From assembly GCA_002690705.1 (NCBI GenBank), contig NZFO01000021.1, positions 67,594-131,593 on the forward strand: a DNA stretch of 64,000 nt. Reading direction: 5' to 3'. This document shows positions 1 through 8,370 of the stretch, piece by piece. The notes below the pieces were generated by a model. It did no database searches. It was not told the origin of the DNA and saw only the letters and a list, made by a program, of their open reading frames with translations. The position numbers were made by a program, and so were the translations under genes. This DNA is from Magnetovibrio sp. (GTDB lineage: Bacteria; Pseudomonadota; Alphaproteobacteria; Rhodospirillales; Casp-alpha2). Numbering within the stretch: position 1 is the stretch's first letter; the number at the start of each line of letters is the position of its first letter.

Positions 1-499
1 TGTCCTAACTCACGCAGATGGTAATTGGATTGCTCCCAATGCCTGCGTTATAGGAGAGGTAATAATAGAGAAAGACGCTAGCGTCTGGTTTAATGCGACA
101 CTTCGCGGCGATAACGAGTCGATTATACTTGGACCTCGCTCCAATGTCCAAGATGGCTGCGTGCTCCATACCGATACAGGCTTCCCGCTAAAGTTAGAGC
201 AAAATGTCACCGTTGGACATTTGGTTATGCTTCATGGCTGCACCATTGGCGCAAACTCCCTTGTGGGTGTGGGCAGTGTGATACTTAATGGAGCCGTAAT
301 TGGGGAAAATTGCCTTATCGGAGCTGGCACTTTAATTCCCGAAGGGAGACAAATCCCGGCAGGTTCACTAGTTGTAGGGCAACCGGGAAAAGTTAAACGC
401 GAGCTCAGAGATGATGACATTAAACATCTTGGATGGGCAGCTAACCATTACGTGGAGAAGGCCCGGCAATATATCTCCGATCTCGTTGTTCAGGATTAA
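1..499 (+). CDS. Gamma-carbonic anhydrase-like hexapeptide-repeat protein (5' end cut off)
   Basis: The reading frame is open from the left edge, so the start lies outside the window and about 165 residues are visible. It shows the repeating I/V-G-x-x pattern of a left-handed beta-helix. The three histidines that bind metal in gamma-class carbonic anhydrases are all present, in VLHTD, TVGH and MLHGC. The C-terminal [15 protein letters not shown] helix is typical of the YrdA/PaaY-type subfamily. Members of this family bind Zn or Fe as trimers; some hydrate CO2, but for many no activity is known, so enzyme function is inferred. The first internal ATG at 161 would start inside the repeat domain and is not the true start. 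No neighbour suggests a pathway. Confidence 0.85.
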   Translation, partial: VLTHADGNWIAPNACVIGEVIIEKDASVWFNATLRGDNESIILGPRSNVQDGCVLHTDTGFPLKLEQNVTVGHLVMLHGCTIGANSLVGVGSVILNGAVIGENCLIGAGTLIPEGRQIPAGSLVVGQPGKVKRELRDDDIKHLGWAANHYVEKARQYISDLVVQD

Positions 500-735
500 A
501 CACTAATTTCAATGGTCACATGGAGCTTCCTATAGTAAGGAAAAACCCCGAGAACTAACTCAATAGTTAAAAAAATATGGACCGTTGGCCTAACGTCTAC
601 AGACAAAGCGCACGAGCCTTATCGCTTACACCACTCTAGCCACCGACAATCGATTATATTTTTCCCAGAGCACGTCTTAAAAAATACAGGTGTTGGCTTA
701 AATCTAGGTAGGCCGGTCTACCCTCACTCTAATTC

Positions 736-1839
736 TTAAACGTCCAAAATTAAGTCTGAAGTCGGCCGTGCACTGCAGAGAAGTATTTCTCCGTTACGTG
801 GTTGAATAACATCCGGATGTTCATACTCAAAAGTGCCATCCACAACTTTAGCGAGACAAGTTTGGCACATTCCTGACCGGCAAATAAAATCAACGTTAAC
901 ACCTGAGGCCTCAGCAAGATCAAGCAAACTTCCATGTGATGACGTCCACGCCGCCCTCAAGTTTGCTTTTTGAAAAGTTACTGTGTAGTTCGCATTCGAT
1001 TTAGACCCCAAAGCCTCTTTGTGTTGGTGGGTCAGGTCATTACCACGCAGATCACTAGCAGGGCCAAAAAATTCATAATTTATTTGGAAAGGGTCCACAC
1101 CCCATGCAATTAAGCCCTGAAAAAGCGAGGACATAAAGGGGGTTCCACCACAAAGATAGAACTGGGGCGTGGGCCCCGGCAGTAAAGATCGCAATAAATT
1201 TATATCGACATGCCCCTGACTGTCAAAGTCACGGCCGACGAGGTCTTTACTTCCCGGCTTACTGTAGCAAATATGGACGTGGACATTGGTGTGAGACTCT
1301 GCAATGCCGCGGATATCTGGACCAAATGCATGCTCCGCCCCATTCCGTGCTCCATGAATAAACCATACATCTCGTTTTGAGCCAATATCAGCGATTGAAG
1401 TCAACATGCTTACCATGGGCGTACACCCTACTCCGCCAGAGAGCATAACAACTGGACCTTTGCCTTTTGGCCGAAGTACAAACTCACCCGTAGGTGCGCG
1501 GAGTTGCAGCTCGCTGCCCTCATGAACGTGGTCATGCATAAAATTTGAGGATAGCCCCGGGGGAGCATCCGGCGCATCCGGCGGGGATAATTCTCGCTTG
1601 ATCGAGAGACGATAATTCTCAATGTGTGCTGGACTGCTTGAAAGCGTGTAACTCCGTGTGACCGGCAAAGGCTCCCCCGGCACGTCTAATTTCACCCCAA
1701 CAAACTGGCCCGGCTGGAATGGCGGCAACTCCTCACCGTCAACGGGCGCAAGATAAAACGAAGTAATAACATCGCTCTCAAGAGTTTTCCGGGTGACAAC
1801 AAATGTGCGATATCCATTCCAGGCGGGCGATCGTGCCAT
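736..1839 (-). CDS. Flavin oxidoreductase with C-terminal [2Fe-2S] domain (globin-less flavohemoprotein-type reductase)
   Basis: This 367-residue protein passes electrons between NAD(P)H, FAD and a plant-type [2Fe-2S] centre. It begins with an FAD-binding barrel carrying RSYTLSS (near residue 63), followed by an NAD-binding domain with GGVGCTP (near 135) and YLCGG (near 228). The C-terminal ferredoxin domain has the cluster ligands C-x4-C-x2-C (CRSGMCQTC, near 320-328) and a later Cys in LLCSA. The order FAD-NAD-2Fe2S matches reductase components of oxygenases and Hmp-like reductases without the globin. No partner oxygenase is adjacent, so the electron acceptor is unknown. The gene stands alone, facing away from the next gene. 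Confidence 0.85.
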   Translation of the reverse strand: MARSPAWNGYRTFVVTRKTLESDVITSFYLAPVDGEELPPFQPGQFVGVKLDVPGEPLPVTRSYTLSSSPAHIENYRLSIKRELSPPDAPDAPPGLSSNFMHDHVHEGSELQLRAPTGEFVLRPKGKGPVVMLSGGVGCTPMVSMLTSIADIGSKRDVWFIHGARNGAEHAFGPDIRGIAESHTNVHVHICYSKPGSKDLVGRDFDSQGHVDINLLRSLLPGPTPQFYLCGGTPFMSSLFQGLIAWGVDPFQINYEFFGPASDLRGNDLTHQHKEALGSKSNANYTVTFQKANLRAAWTSSHGSLLDLAEASGVNVDFICRSGMCQTCLAKVVDGTFEYEHPDVIQPRNGEILLCSARPTSDLILDV

Positions 1840-2179
1840 AAATCAACGTTTCCTTATGAGCTGCATAGTAATCAGTTTTAACTGCTGCGTTTCTGCGCCA
1901 GTTGATGCAAATAACGCAAATTCGCTAAACAATTTACATGCCTCGCTATTGTCCCGTCCACTCGCCACTTGAACAGGGTCGATTACATTTCGGTATTAAA
2001 CCAATTGGCGAGGTAAATAATATAAAAGCTAACATGAAGCTAATATTGAGCGGCATTAATTTCTTAGAATAACTTACATTTGATTTACATAACATTTGTG
2101 TCTTTGCAGACAATTAATAAATCTGATAGCGTTTATTTCTTTTCAGGTCAACGCTGGGTGCACCGCAACTGCTCATATA
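1840..2179. other. 340-bp divergent intergenic region
   Basis: This AT-rich stretch separates the reductase (-) from the core-binding-domain gene (+). I see no RNA gene, convincing promoter pair or credible small reading frame in it. It must contain the promoters of the two divergent genes, but I cannot place them. Confidence 0.5.
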
Positions 2180-2671
2180 ATGCGGAGGAGAACTTTGCGA
2201 CGGAAGCCTAAATCACCGAGGAAACGGCGTCACATCGTTAAAAAGCCAATGCCCGAAAATAAAGCTTGGTTGACTTACGTTACGTGGTGTTTGGGAAGAG
2301 GGCTCGAAGCAGTTCCCACACATCCTTGGACATTAGCGGCATACGTACGGTGGTGCGAACCCGGCATGACAATCAAAATGATTATGAAAACCATTAAAGA
2401 AATCTCTCAGGCACACGAGACCAAAACTAGAAAACGACTTGATCATAACCCACTGGTTTTGCGGACGCTGCAAATAATCGAGAGGCGTCGAGAGAGCAAA
2501 AAAATACAGCCGCGCGCAGACTTATTCGAGCTCTCGCCGAACGCACCCGAAAAAAAAATAACACCCCCCAAAAAAAAGAAAATAGCGATAGCCGCAGGTA
2601 CTCATCCCGCGCCGCGCCGCGGGATGAGTACCGCACCAAAGCTTGTGTCACGTCGTAAACTATCCCGCTAA
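2180..2671 (+). CDS. Small basic protein resembling a lone tyrosine-recombinase core-binding (SAM-like) domain
   Basis: The 163-residue product starts with an Arg/Lys-rich segment (MRRRTLRRKPKSPRKRR). A helical block of about 75 residues follows (from NKAWLTYVTWC to NPLVLRTLQII) and resembles the N-terminal core-binding domain of phage/Xer integrases: a W-x-x-Y/F-x-x-W-C helix, a P-x-x-P-x-T-x-A-A-Y turn, an I-x-x-I-S-x-A-H helix and a closing H/N-P-L-V helix. The catalytic domain (R...H-x-x-R...Y) is absent and is replaced by a Lys/Arg-rich, low-complexity tail. The start is uncertain: ATG 2180 has no clear ribosome site, and the frame extends upstream to a TTG at 2096. I infer nucleic-acid binding. 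It could be a domesticated or decayed integrase fragment, and the similarity is by eye only. Confidence 0.5.
   Translation: MRRRTLRRKPKSPRKRRHIVKKPMPENKAWLTYVTWCLGRGLEAVPTHPWTLAAYVRWCEPGMTIKMIMKTIKEISQAHETKTRKRLDHNPLVLRTLQIIERRRESKKIQPRADLFELSPNAPEKKITPPKKKKIAIAAGTHPAPRRGMSTAPKLVSRRKLSR
2597..2632. repeat. Perfect 15-bp inverted repeat with 6-bp loop, inside a coding frame
   Basis: The left arm GGTACTCATCCCGCG (2597-2611) is the exact reverse complement of the right arm CGCGGGATGAGTACC (2618-2632); the loop is CCGCGC. The palindrome lies inside the basic tail of the preceding gene and is translated as GTHPAPRRGMST. It is followed by GCACC rather than a T-run, so it is not a normal intrinsic terminator. 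It resembles a small palindromic element inserted in frame, but I see no second copy in this window. Confidence 0.85.
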
Positions 2672-2710
2672 AAACCTCTGTCTAATCTTATTGCGAGATA
2701 GCAGACGGGG

Positions 2711-3769
2711 CTAATTAGCTGATCCCAGACCTCGCACAAAAATAGATTTTTTAAATGTAAAAGTTTTTGGTCTCCCGCCTGAAACGCGAGTTAATGTGAT
2801 AACGCCTCGATAATGGCCTGATAACCACGATAAGCCGGGGTTTTCTTTACCTGCAAAAACCATCCTCCGTGCCTGTTTTTTCTTCATTTCACTGACGTAA
2901 TACGCAAGTTTTGTCCCATCAGGACCTATAACGCTAATTTCTATTTTATCACCTTTTTGGACCCACCAAATCTCAGCCCAAAAAACAAGACTTGGTGAGT
3001 CTCCTGATAATGTTTTAGCTTTATACAACCCACTGCGAATAGAACTGATTTCTGGTCGTTCGGTGGAGAACCCTCCGTTATAAATTACCGTCAGAGACTG
3101 GGTAAGAGCTGATAACGCAGCCTCAGTCCAAATGGGCGCAAGTTTACCGCACGTCGCATTGGGTGTGCCACGAGGGTCGAGCCCCAAAAACGGGTCAACG
3201 ACACTTCCTTTGTATCGAAAGCTCATGTGAAGATGAGGAAATTCAGCCATCCCCGAATGACCAATCAGACCAATTTTATCCCCGCGCACCAGTATGCTTC
3301 CCGGCTTCACCACTAAAGAATTTTTACGTAGGTGACAATATTGCGTTTCCCAGCCATCACCATGGCTAATAACGGCCCCATTACCACAATACAGATGTCG
3401 AGCATTTTTGCGGAATTTGTCACTTGGGCTCTGATCAGGCATACCGTCTCTAATAGCCCTGATCACGCCATCTGCAGCGGCGACTACTGGCACTCCAACC
3501 TTCATGGCCGCCAAATCCCGAATAGCGATATCAATACCTTTGTGCCCATCATATGTATGCCTGTCACAGAGGTAATCAATTTGCCCTTTTCCAAGATCTA
3601 AATCGACTAAATTAACCAACCAACAAGTTTTCCCGACCACGCATTTAACTGGCAGGCTAAACTCCACTTTTGCAGAGGCGGTGGCCATTGTAGCGAACAA
3701 AAGAATAGTGCATTGCACGACTTTTGATAGCCACAAAAAAAAGGAAAAAAAATCGTTCGGTTGACGCAT
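2711..3769 (-). CDS. M23-family metallopeptidase (LytM domain), secreted
   Basis: The 352-residue protein has an N-terminal hydrophobic signal segment (CTILLFATMATASA). An M23/LytM zinc peptidase domain follows, with the metal ligands visible in HKGIDIA (H-x3-D, about residue 76) and HLHM (H-x-H, about 181), plus the HGDGWETQYCHL block. M23 enzymes cut peptide cross-links in peptidoglycan. The region after the catalytic domain (about 210-352) looks like a beta-rich accessory domain that I do not recognise. The substrate is inferred from the family. The gene is monocistronic, transcribed toward the small basic gene. Confidence 0.85.
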   Translation of the reverse strand: MRQPNDFFSFFLWLSKVVQCTILLFATMATASAKVEFSLPVKCVVGKTCWLVNLVDLDLGKGQIDYLCDRHTYDGHKGIDIAIRDLAAMKVGVPVVAAADGVIRAIRDGMPDQSPSDKFRKNARHLYCGNGAVISHGDGWETQYCHLRKNSLVVKPGSILVRGDKIGLIGHSGMAEFPHLHMSFRYKGSVVDPFLGLDPRGTPNATCGKLAPIWTEAALSALTQSLTVIYNGGFSTERPEISSIRSGLYKAKTLSGDSPSLVFWAEIWWVQKGDKIEISVIGPDGTKLAYYVSEMKKKQARRMVFAGKENPGLSWLSGHYRGVITLTRVSGGRPKTFTFKKSIFVRGLGSAN

Positions 3770-3957
3770 ATCAAAGTTTCCAGGTTAACTGCGTTATGTC
3801 CCAGTTGTTGTAACCCTTACAATTAAAAAGTTTACATGCACCTCAAAAAGTCTGCTATTCGTATTATTGCTAACGCCTGGAAATTATCCTAATTTCGCCT
3901 TTAGGTAGTTTACTGCAACGCGAAATTTTATATGAATTGGCGAAGATTAAGTCTAAA

Positions 3958-4407
3958 ATGGTTATCTGCAATAGACTAATATCTCAACTTCAGGGCCACT
4001 ATTTCGAAGACTTGAAAGAGGGTATGGAAAATGTGTTCGCCAAGACAATAACTGATTCTGATATTTCACTTTTTGCAGGTATATCAGGAGATACCAACCC
4101 CGTCCATTTAAATGAGGAATTTGCGAGTAAAACCATGTTTAAAGGGCGGATTGCGCACGGCCTACTGACCGCTAGCTTCCTCTCAACCGTAATCGGGACG
4201 AAGTTGCCAGGGCCGGGTTGTATTTATGTAAGCCAAAATCTTCGCTTCAAAGCTCCTGTCCGCTCAGGTGATACGGTAACTGCCAAATGTACCATTACCA
4301 AATTGATCAAAGAAAAAAAATTTATTGAAGTAAAGACCGTGTGCTTAGTTGGCGAGACTGTGGTCGTTGACGGCGAGGCGATTATTATGGTCCCCTCTAA
4401 AGCGTAA
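3958..4407 (+). CDS. MaoC-like (R)-specific enoyl-CoA hydratase
   Basis: This 149-residue hot-dog-fold protein hydrates trans-2-enoyl-CoA to (R)-3-hydroxyacyl-CoA. The catalytic D-x4-H motif is visible in GDTNPVH, and the hydratase-2 signature continues through RIAHGLLTASF. The N-terminal FEDLKEGM is typical of PhaJ-type enzymes. I chose ATG 3958; a TTG at 3937 would add seven residues and cannot be excluded. No polyhydroxyalkanoate or fatty-acid genes flank it, so its pathway is open. The 3' end, including the stop, lies in an imperfect tandem repeat. Confidence 0.85.
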   Translation: MVICNRLISQLQGHYFEDLKEGMENVFAKTITDSDISLFAGISGDTNPVHLNEEFASKTMFKGRIAHGLLTASFLSTVIGTKLPGPGCIYVSQNLRFKAPVRSGDTVTAKCTITKLIKEKKFIEVKTVCLVGETVVVDGEAIIMVPSKA

Positions 4408-4439
4408 TGACTATTATGGTTCTCTCTAAAGAGGAATTA
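4382..4439 (+). repeat. Imperfect tandem duplication of 29 bp over the MaoC stop codon
   Basis: Two consecutive 29-bp units (4382-4410 and 4411-4439) share the core TATTATGGT followed by CTCTAAAG, with 23 of 29 positions identical by hand count. The first unit encodes the last residues and stop of the MaoC hydratase; the second is non-coding. It looks like a recent local duplication that has begun to diverge. Confidence 0.7.
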
Positions 4440-4506
4440 AGCCACTTTTTAAAAAAATTGACACCTAATTAGAAGTAACATGCCGTAATATAGGAAGTTC
4501 CCAACA

Positions 4507-4596
4507 ATGCAAAATTACTCTATATCTTACGTGGACTTGACCGAAGCCGAACACGCTGACACTTTGCACTGTCATGCGAATTTACCGTCATTTTAA
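4507..4596 (+). CDS. Possible 29-codon upstream ORF overlapping the ribF start
   Basis: An ATG at 4507, preceded by GGAAG with a 9-base spacer, opens a frame of 29 codons (MQNYSISYVDLTEAEH...) ending at TAA 4594-4596. That is 23 bases inside ribF in another frame. The ribF ATG itself has no visible Shine-Dalgarno sequence. The arrangement would suit translational coupling between the small frame and ribF. Its reality rests only on the ribosome site and position. Confidence 0.25.
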   Translation: MQNYSISYVDLTEAEHADTLHCHANLPSF

Positions 4597-5530
4597 GACC
4601 CTTCCAGAGGAAGTTCGAGGCGCCGTGATAGCCGTCGGTAATTTTGATGGCGTGCATCTCGGTCATCAAGCCGTCATCAACGAAGCAGGGAAGATCGCGC
4701 GCGCTGATAATCGACCTTGGGCTGTGTTGACCTTTGAGCCACATCCGCGTCGCATTTTCCAGTCTAACGGCCCTGCCTTCCGGCTGACCTCGATTCGTGC
4801 TAAAGCGCGTCACTTGGCAAAACTTGGCGTCGAGGTAATGATTGTGCAACGCTTTAATCACGCTTTCTCGACCCGGCCAGCTGAAGATTTCGTTAAATCC
4901 GTGCTGGTTGACGGTTTCGGCGCAAAACATATCGTAGCCGGTTATGACTTCGTGTTTGGGCATAATCGCAGTGGAAACTGCGAGACACTTTTGACTATGG
5001 GTCAAGAAATGGGTTTTGGATTTACAGCTGTAAGTGCCAAAGAGGACGAAAATGGCGAGATTTTCTCCTCTACCCGAATCCGTGAATGTATAGCCAGCGG
5101 AGATGTTGCAAGCGCCGCGAAGATTCTTGGCCGTCCATTTGAAATTGAAGGCCGTGTCTCTCACGGAGACGAGCGTGGCCGGACCATCGGGTTTCCAACT
5201 CTAAATCTCTATTTGAGAGCAGTTGCAAAACCAGCATTTGGGGTTTACGCAGCGCAGATTGAGTTTCGCGGGAGAGAACGTCACAATGTTTTTAATGGCA
5301 TCGCCAATGTTGGAATCAGACCTACATTCGGTAATGCCACCCCTTTGTTGGAGGCTTATATCTTTGATTTCAACGAGGAGGTATACGGAAAATTGATTAC
5401 AGTCTCACTCATTGAGCGGATCCGCGCTGAAAAGAAGTTTGACGGAATAGACGCGTTAAGGGCACAAATCACGATCGATTGCAAGAGTACGCGCCGCATA
5501 TTTAGAGAGTTACGAGCAAGAAAAACATGA
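4574..5530 (+). CDS. ribF: Bifunctional riboflavin kinase / FAD synthetase
   Basis: RibF phosphorylates riboflavin to FMN and adenylates FMN to FAD. The 318-residue product has the N-terminal FAD-synthetase nucleotidyltransferase fold with GNFDGVHLGHQ (residues about 22-32) and STRIRECI (near 172). The C-terminal riboflavin-kinase barrel shows GRTIGFPTLNL (near 201) and NVGIRPTF. The length is normal for the family. The start codon lacks an obvious ribosome site and is overlapped by a small upstream frame. The stop overlaps the ileS start in an ATGA, a coupling common in proteobacteria for the ribF-ileS-lspA operon. Confidence 0.96.
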   Translation: MRIYRHFKTLPEEVRGAVIAVGNFDGVHLGHQAVINEAGKIARADNRPWAVLTFEPHPRRIFQSNGPAFRLTSIRAKARHLAKLGVEVMIVQRFNHAFSTRPAEDFVKSVLVDGFGAKHIVAGYDFVFGHNRSGNCETLLTMGQEMGFGFTAVSAKEDENGEIFSSTRIRECIASGDVASAAKILGRPFEIEGRVSHGDERGRTIGFPTLNLYLRAVAKPAFGVYAAQIEFRGRERHNVFNGIANVGIRPTFGNATPLLEAYIFDFNEEVYGKLITVSLIERIRAEKKFDGIDALRAQITIDCKSTRRIFRELRARKT

Positions 5531-8370
5531 GCGCCGATTATAAATCAACAGTCTACCTGCCAAAAACTGATTTCCCAATGAAAGCAGGGCTTCCGAGACG
5601 CGAGCCCGAATTACTCAAGCATTGGGAGCGAACAGAACTGTTTCGCCATCACCGCGAGTTTGCAAAAGGTAGGGAAAAATTTATCCTTCACGATGGCCCT
5701 CCGTATGCAAACGGTCATTTACATATCGGACATGCATTAAATAAAATTTTAAAGGACGTAATCGTTCGCTCACAACAAATGCTCGGCAAAGACGCTCATT
5801 ACGTTCCCGGTTGGGATTGTCATGGGCTTCCGATTGAGTGGAAAATTGAGGAGAGGTATCGTAAGAAAAAACAAAATAAAGACGACGTGCCACTTGCTAA
5901 TTTTCGCCAAGAGTGTCGTGAATTCGCCCAAGACTGGATTGATATTCAACGCGAAGAGTTCAAGCGTCTAGGTATCATAGGTGAGTGGGAAAATCCCTAT
6001 CTAACAATGAGCTATTCGGCTGAAGCGCGAATTGCGGCTGAACTTGGTAAATTTCTGATGAATGGCGCGCTATATAAAGGTGCGAAACCAGTGATGTGGT
6101 CGCCTGTGGAGCGAACGGCACTCGCCGAGGCTGAGATCGAGTATTTCGACCACACCTCAACAACCATCTTTGTTGCCTTTCCGATAAAAAAGACCAAAAT
6201 TGAGGCGCTCATAGGTGCCGCGATCGTAATCTGGACAACGACGCCTTGGACCATGCCCGGAAACCGTGCAGTCGCCTACGGTGAAGAAATCGACTACGTG
6301 CTAATCGAGGTAATTTCTGCCAGTTATGAGAGCCAGATCGGTTCTGGCCAAAGACTGATTGTCGCGGAGGCCCGCTTGGAGTCCTTTGCTGCAGAGTGCG
6401 GAGTAGTTGGCCATGCTGTCCTCAAGAGGTTCAAAGGGACAGATTTAGACGGTACATTGTGTCACCATCCCTTTAACGGGCAGGGTTTTGATTTTGATGT
6501 CCCGGCCATTTCAGCCGATTTTGCCACTACTGATGAAGGGACTGGCATTGTGCATATAGCTCCTGGTCATGGGGCCGATGACTGGATACTCGGGGTTGCT
6601 AACGGAATTGAGGTCCCAGAGACGGTTGGTGAAGATGGGAAATTTTATGACCACGTACCATTGGTCGCAGGCTGGCACGTATACAAGTGCAATGATGACG
6701 TAGCCAAACTTCTCCAACAGGTTGGGGCGCTTGTAGGAAAGGGTACTATAGTCCACCGCTACCCCCATAGTTGGCGTTCTAAGCAACCATTAATTTTCCG
6801 TAACACGGCACAGTGGTTCATCTCCATGGAAAAGAATAATCTTCGCAAAACCGCACTTAAAGCCATTGATGAAACGCGATTTGTTCCTCAATCAGGCCAA
6901 AAGCGTCTGCGTGGAATGATCGAGTCTCGTCCTGATTGGTGCGTATCACGCCAGCGTGCTTGGGGGGTACCAATCACAGTATTCGTCAACAAGAAAACTG
7001 GCGAGCCGTTGCGAGACCAAGCAGTGCTAGACCGCGTAATTGCAGCTTTCGCGGTCGAAGGTGCGGATGCATGGTTCTCATCCGACCCTCAACGGTTTCT
7101 TGGGTCAGATTTCAAGTCTGAAGACTTCGAACAAGTAAAGGATATTTTGGACGTTTGGTTTGACTCTGGGTCTACTCATGCTTTTGTGTTGGAAGATCGC
7201 CCAGAGCTAGAATGGCCTGCCTCGCTCTATCTAGAAGGCTCAGACCAACATCGCGGCTGGTTCCATTCCTCACTCCTAGAATCGTGCGGCACTCGCGGTC
7301 GAGCTCCATATGAAGCCGTTCTGACCCATGGGTTTGTGATGGCTGAAGATGGTCAGAAAATGTCGAAATCACTTGGAAACACTATCGAGCCGCAGAACGT
7401 TTATAATCAACAAGGGGCGGACATTCTTAGGTTATGGGTCGTGGGGTCTGACTTTTCCGAGGATCTTCGTATTGGTCCAGAAATTCTCAAACAACAAACC
7501 GATGTTTACCGCAGACTGCGAAATACATTACGTTTTATTCTCGGTAATCTGACTGATTTTTCCGACGAAGAGCGGTTAGCTCTAGCAGAGATGCCAGAAC
7601 TCGAACGTTGGGTTTTGCACCGGATCCGAGAGATGGACCAACGTGTCCGGCAGGCCTGCGATGATTTTGAATTCCATGCCTTATTTTCTGAGCTGCACAA
7701 CTTCTGCACACTAGATCTATCAGCGTTCTATCTAGATATCAGGAAAGACAGTCTTTATTGCGATCGCTTAGACTCGAATAAAAGACGTGCAGCTCGAACG
7801 GTTTTAGACACCCTGTTTGATTGTCTGACCGCCTGGATGGCACCGTTTATTTGTTTCACCGCTGAAGAAGCTTGGTTGACCCGTCACCCCGATCTCTCAC
7901 CCGGCAATAGTGTCCACTTACGCTTATTTCCTCAAATACCTGAAGATTGGCGTAATGACGCGTTGGCCGAAAAATGGGAAAAAATTCGGGAAGTGCGGAG
8001 AGTTGTAACCGCAGCGCTTGAGAGGAAACGCGGTCAAAAGTCCATTGGCTCTAGTCTTCAAGCCGCACCTGTAATATATGTTGATGTCGATCGCGCAAGG
8101 GTATTAACCAAAGTGGATATGGCAGAAATTTGTATCGTATCGGGTGTATCGATCAAAGAGTTTGCCGAACATTCCACTCATGATGACTATTTCATCTTAG
8201 AACCAGAGGTGAGCGGTGTCGCTGTGGGCTTTGAGGCCGCCCTTGGTAAAAAGTGCGAACGCTGCTTTCAAGTTCTCGAAGAAGTCGGAACTGATATTAA
8301 ACACCCAAATGTCTGCTTGCGCTGCGCCGATGCCGCAGACCATTTTGTCTCTCTCGTTAACAACAAATGA
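5527..8370 (+). CDS. ileS: Isoleucyl-tRNA synthetase
   Basis: This class I aminoacyl-tRNA synthetase of 947 residues charges tRNA-Ile. The HIGH motif appears as HIGH in NGHLHIGHAL (near residue 64) and the KMSKS loop as QKMSKSLGN (near 609). The CP1 editing domain, with TTPWTMPGN, lies between them. A C-terminal zinc-binding knuckle, CERC...CLRC (near 908-930), is intact, as in the bacterial form with the E. coli-type tail. Length and domain order are normal. It starts inside the ribF stop and its own stop overlaps lspA, so the three genes are translationally coupled. Confidence 0.98.
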   Translation: MSADYKSTVYLPKTDFPMKAGLPRREPELLKHWERTELFRHHREFAKGREKFILHDGPPYANGHLHIGHALNKILKDVIVRSQQMLGKDAHYVPGWDCHGLPIEWKIEERYRKKKQNKDDVPLANFRQECREFAQDWIDIQREEFKRLGIIGEWENPYLTMSYSAEARIAAELGKFLMNGALYKGAKPVMWSPVERTALAEAEIEYFDHTSTTIFVAFPIKKTKIEALIGAAIVIWTTTPWTMPGNRAVAYGEEIDYVLIEVISASYESQIGSGQRLIVAEARLESFAAECGVVGHAVLKRFKGTDLDGTLCHHPFNGQGFDFDVPAISADFATTDEGTGIVHIAPGHGADDWILGVANGIEVPETVGEDGKFYDHVPLVAGWHVYKCNDDVAKLLQQVGALVGKGTIVHRYPHSWRSKQPLIFRNTAQWFISMEKNNLRKTALKAIDETRFVPQSGQKRLRGMIESRPDWCVSRQRAWGVPITVFVNKKTGEPLRDQAVLDRVIAAFAVEGADAWFSSDPQRFLGSDFKSEDFEQVKDILDVWFDSGSTHAFVLEDRPELEWPASLYLEGSDQHRGWFHSSLLESCGTRGRAPYEAVLTHGFVMAEDGQKMSKSLGNTIEPQNVYNQQGADILRLWVVGSDFSEDLRIGPEILKQQTDVYRRLRNTLRFILGNLTDFSDEERLALAEMPELERWVLHRIREMDQRVRQACDDFEFHALFSELHNFCTLDLSAFYLDIRKDSLYCDRLDSNKRRAARTVLDTLFDCLTAWMAPFICFTAEEAWLTRHPDLSPGNSVHLRLFPQIPEDWRNDALAEKWEKIREVRRVVTAALERKRGQKSIGSSLQAAPVIYVDVDRARVLTKVDMAEICIVSGVSIKEFAEHSTHDDYFILEPEVSGVAVGFEAALGKKCERCFQVLEEVGTDIKHPNVCLRCADAADHFVSLVNNK

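Noticed and set aside
4520-5164. A 214-codon - strand frame opposite ribF
   Set aside because: It runs antisense through the strongly supported RibF sequence and shows no family signature, so it is a shadow frame.
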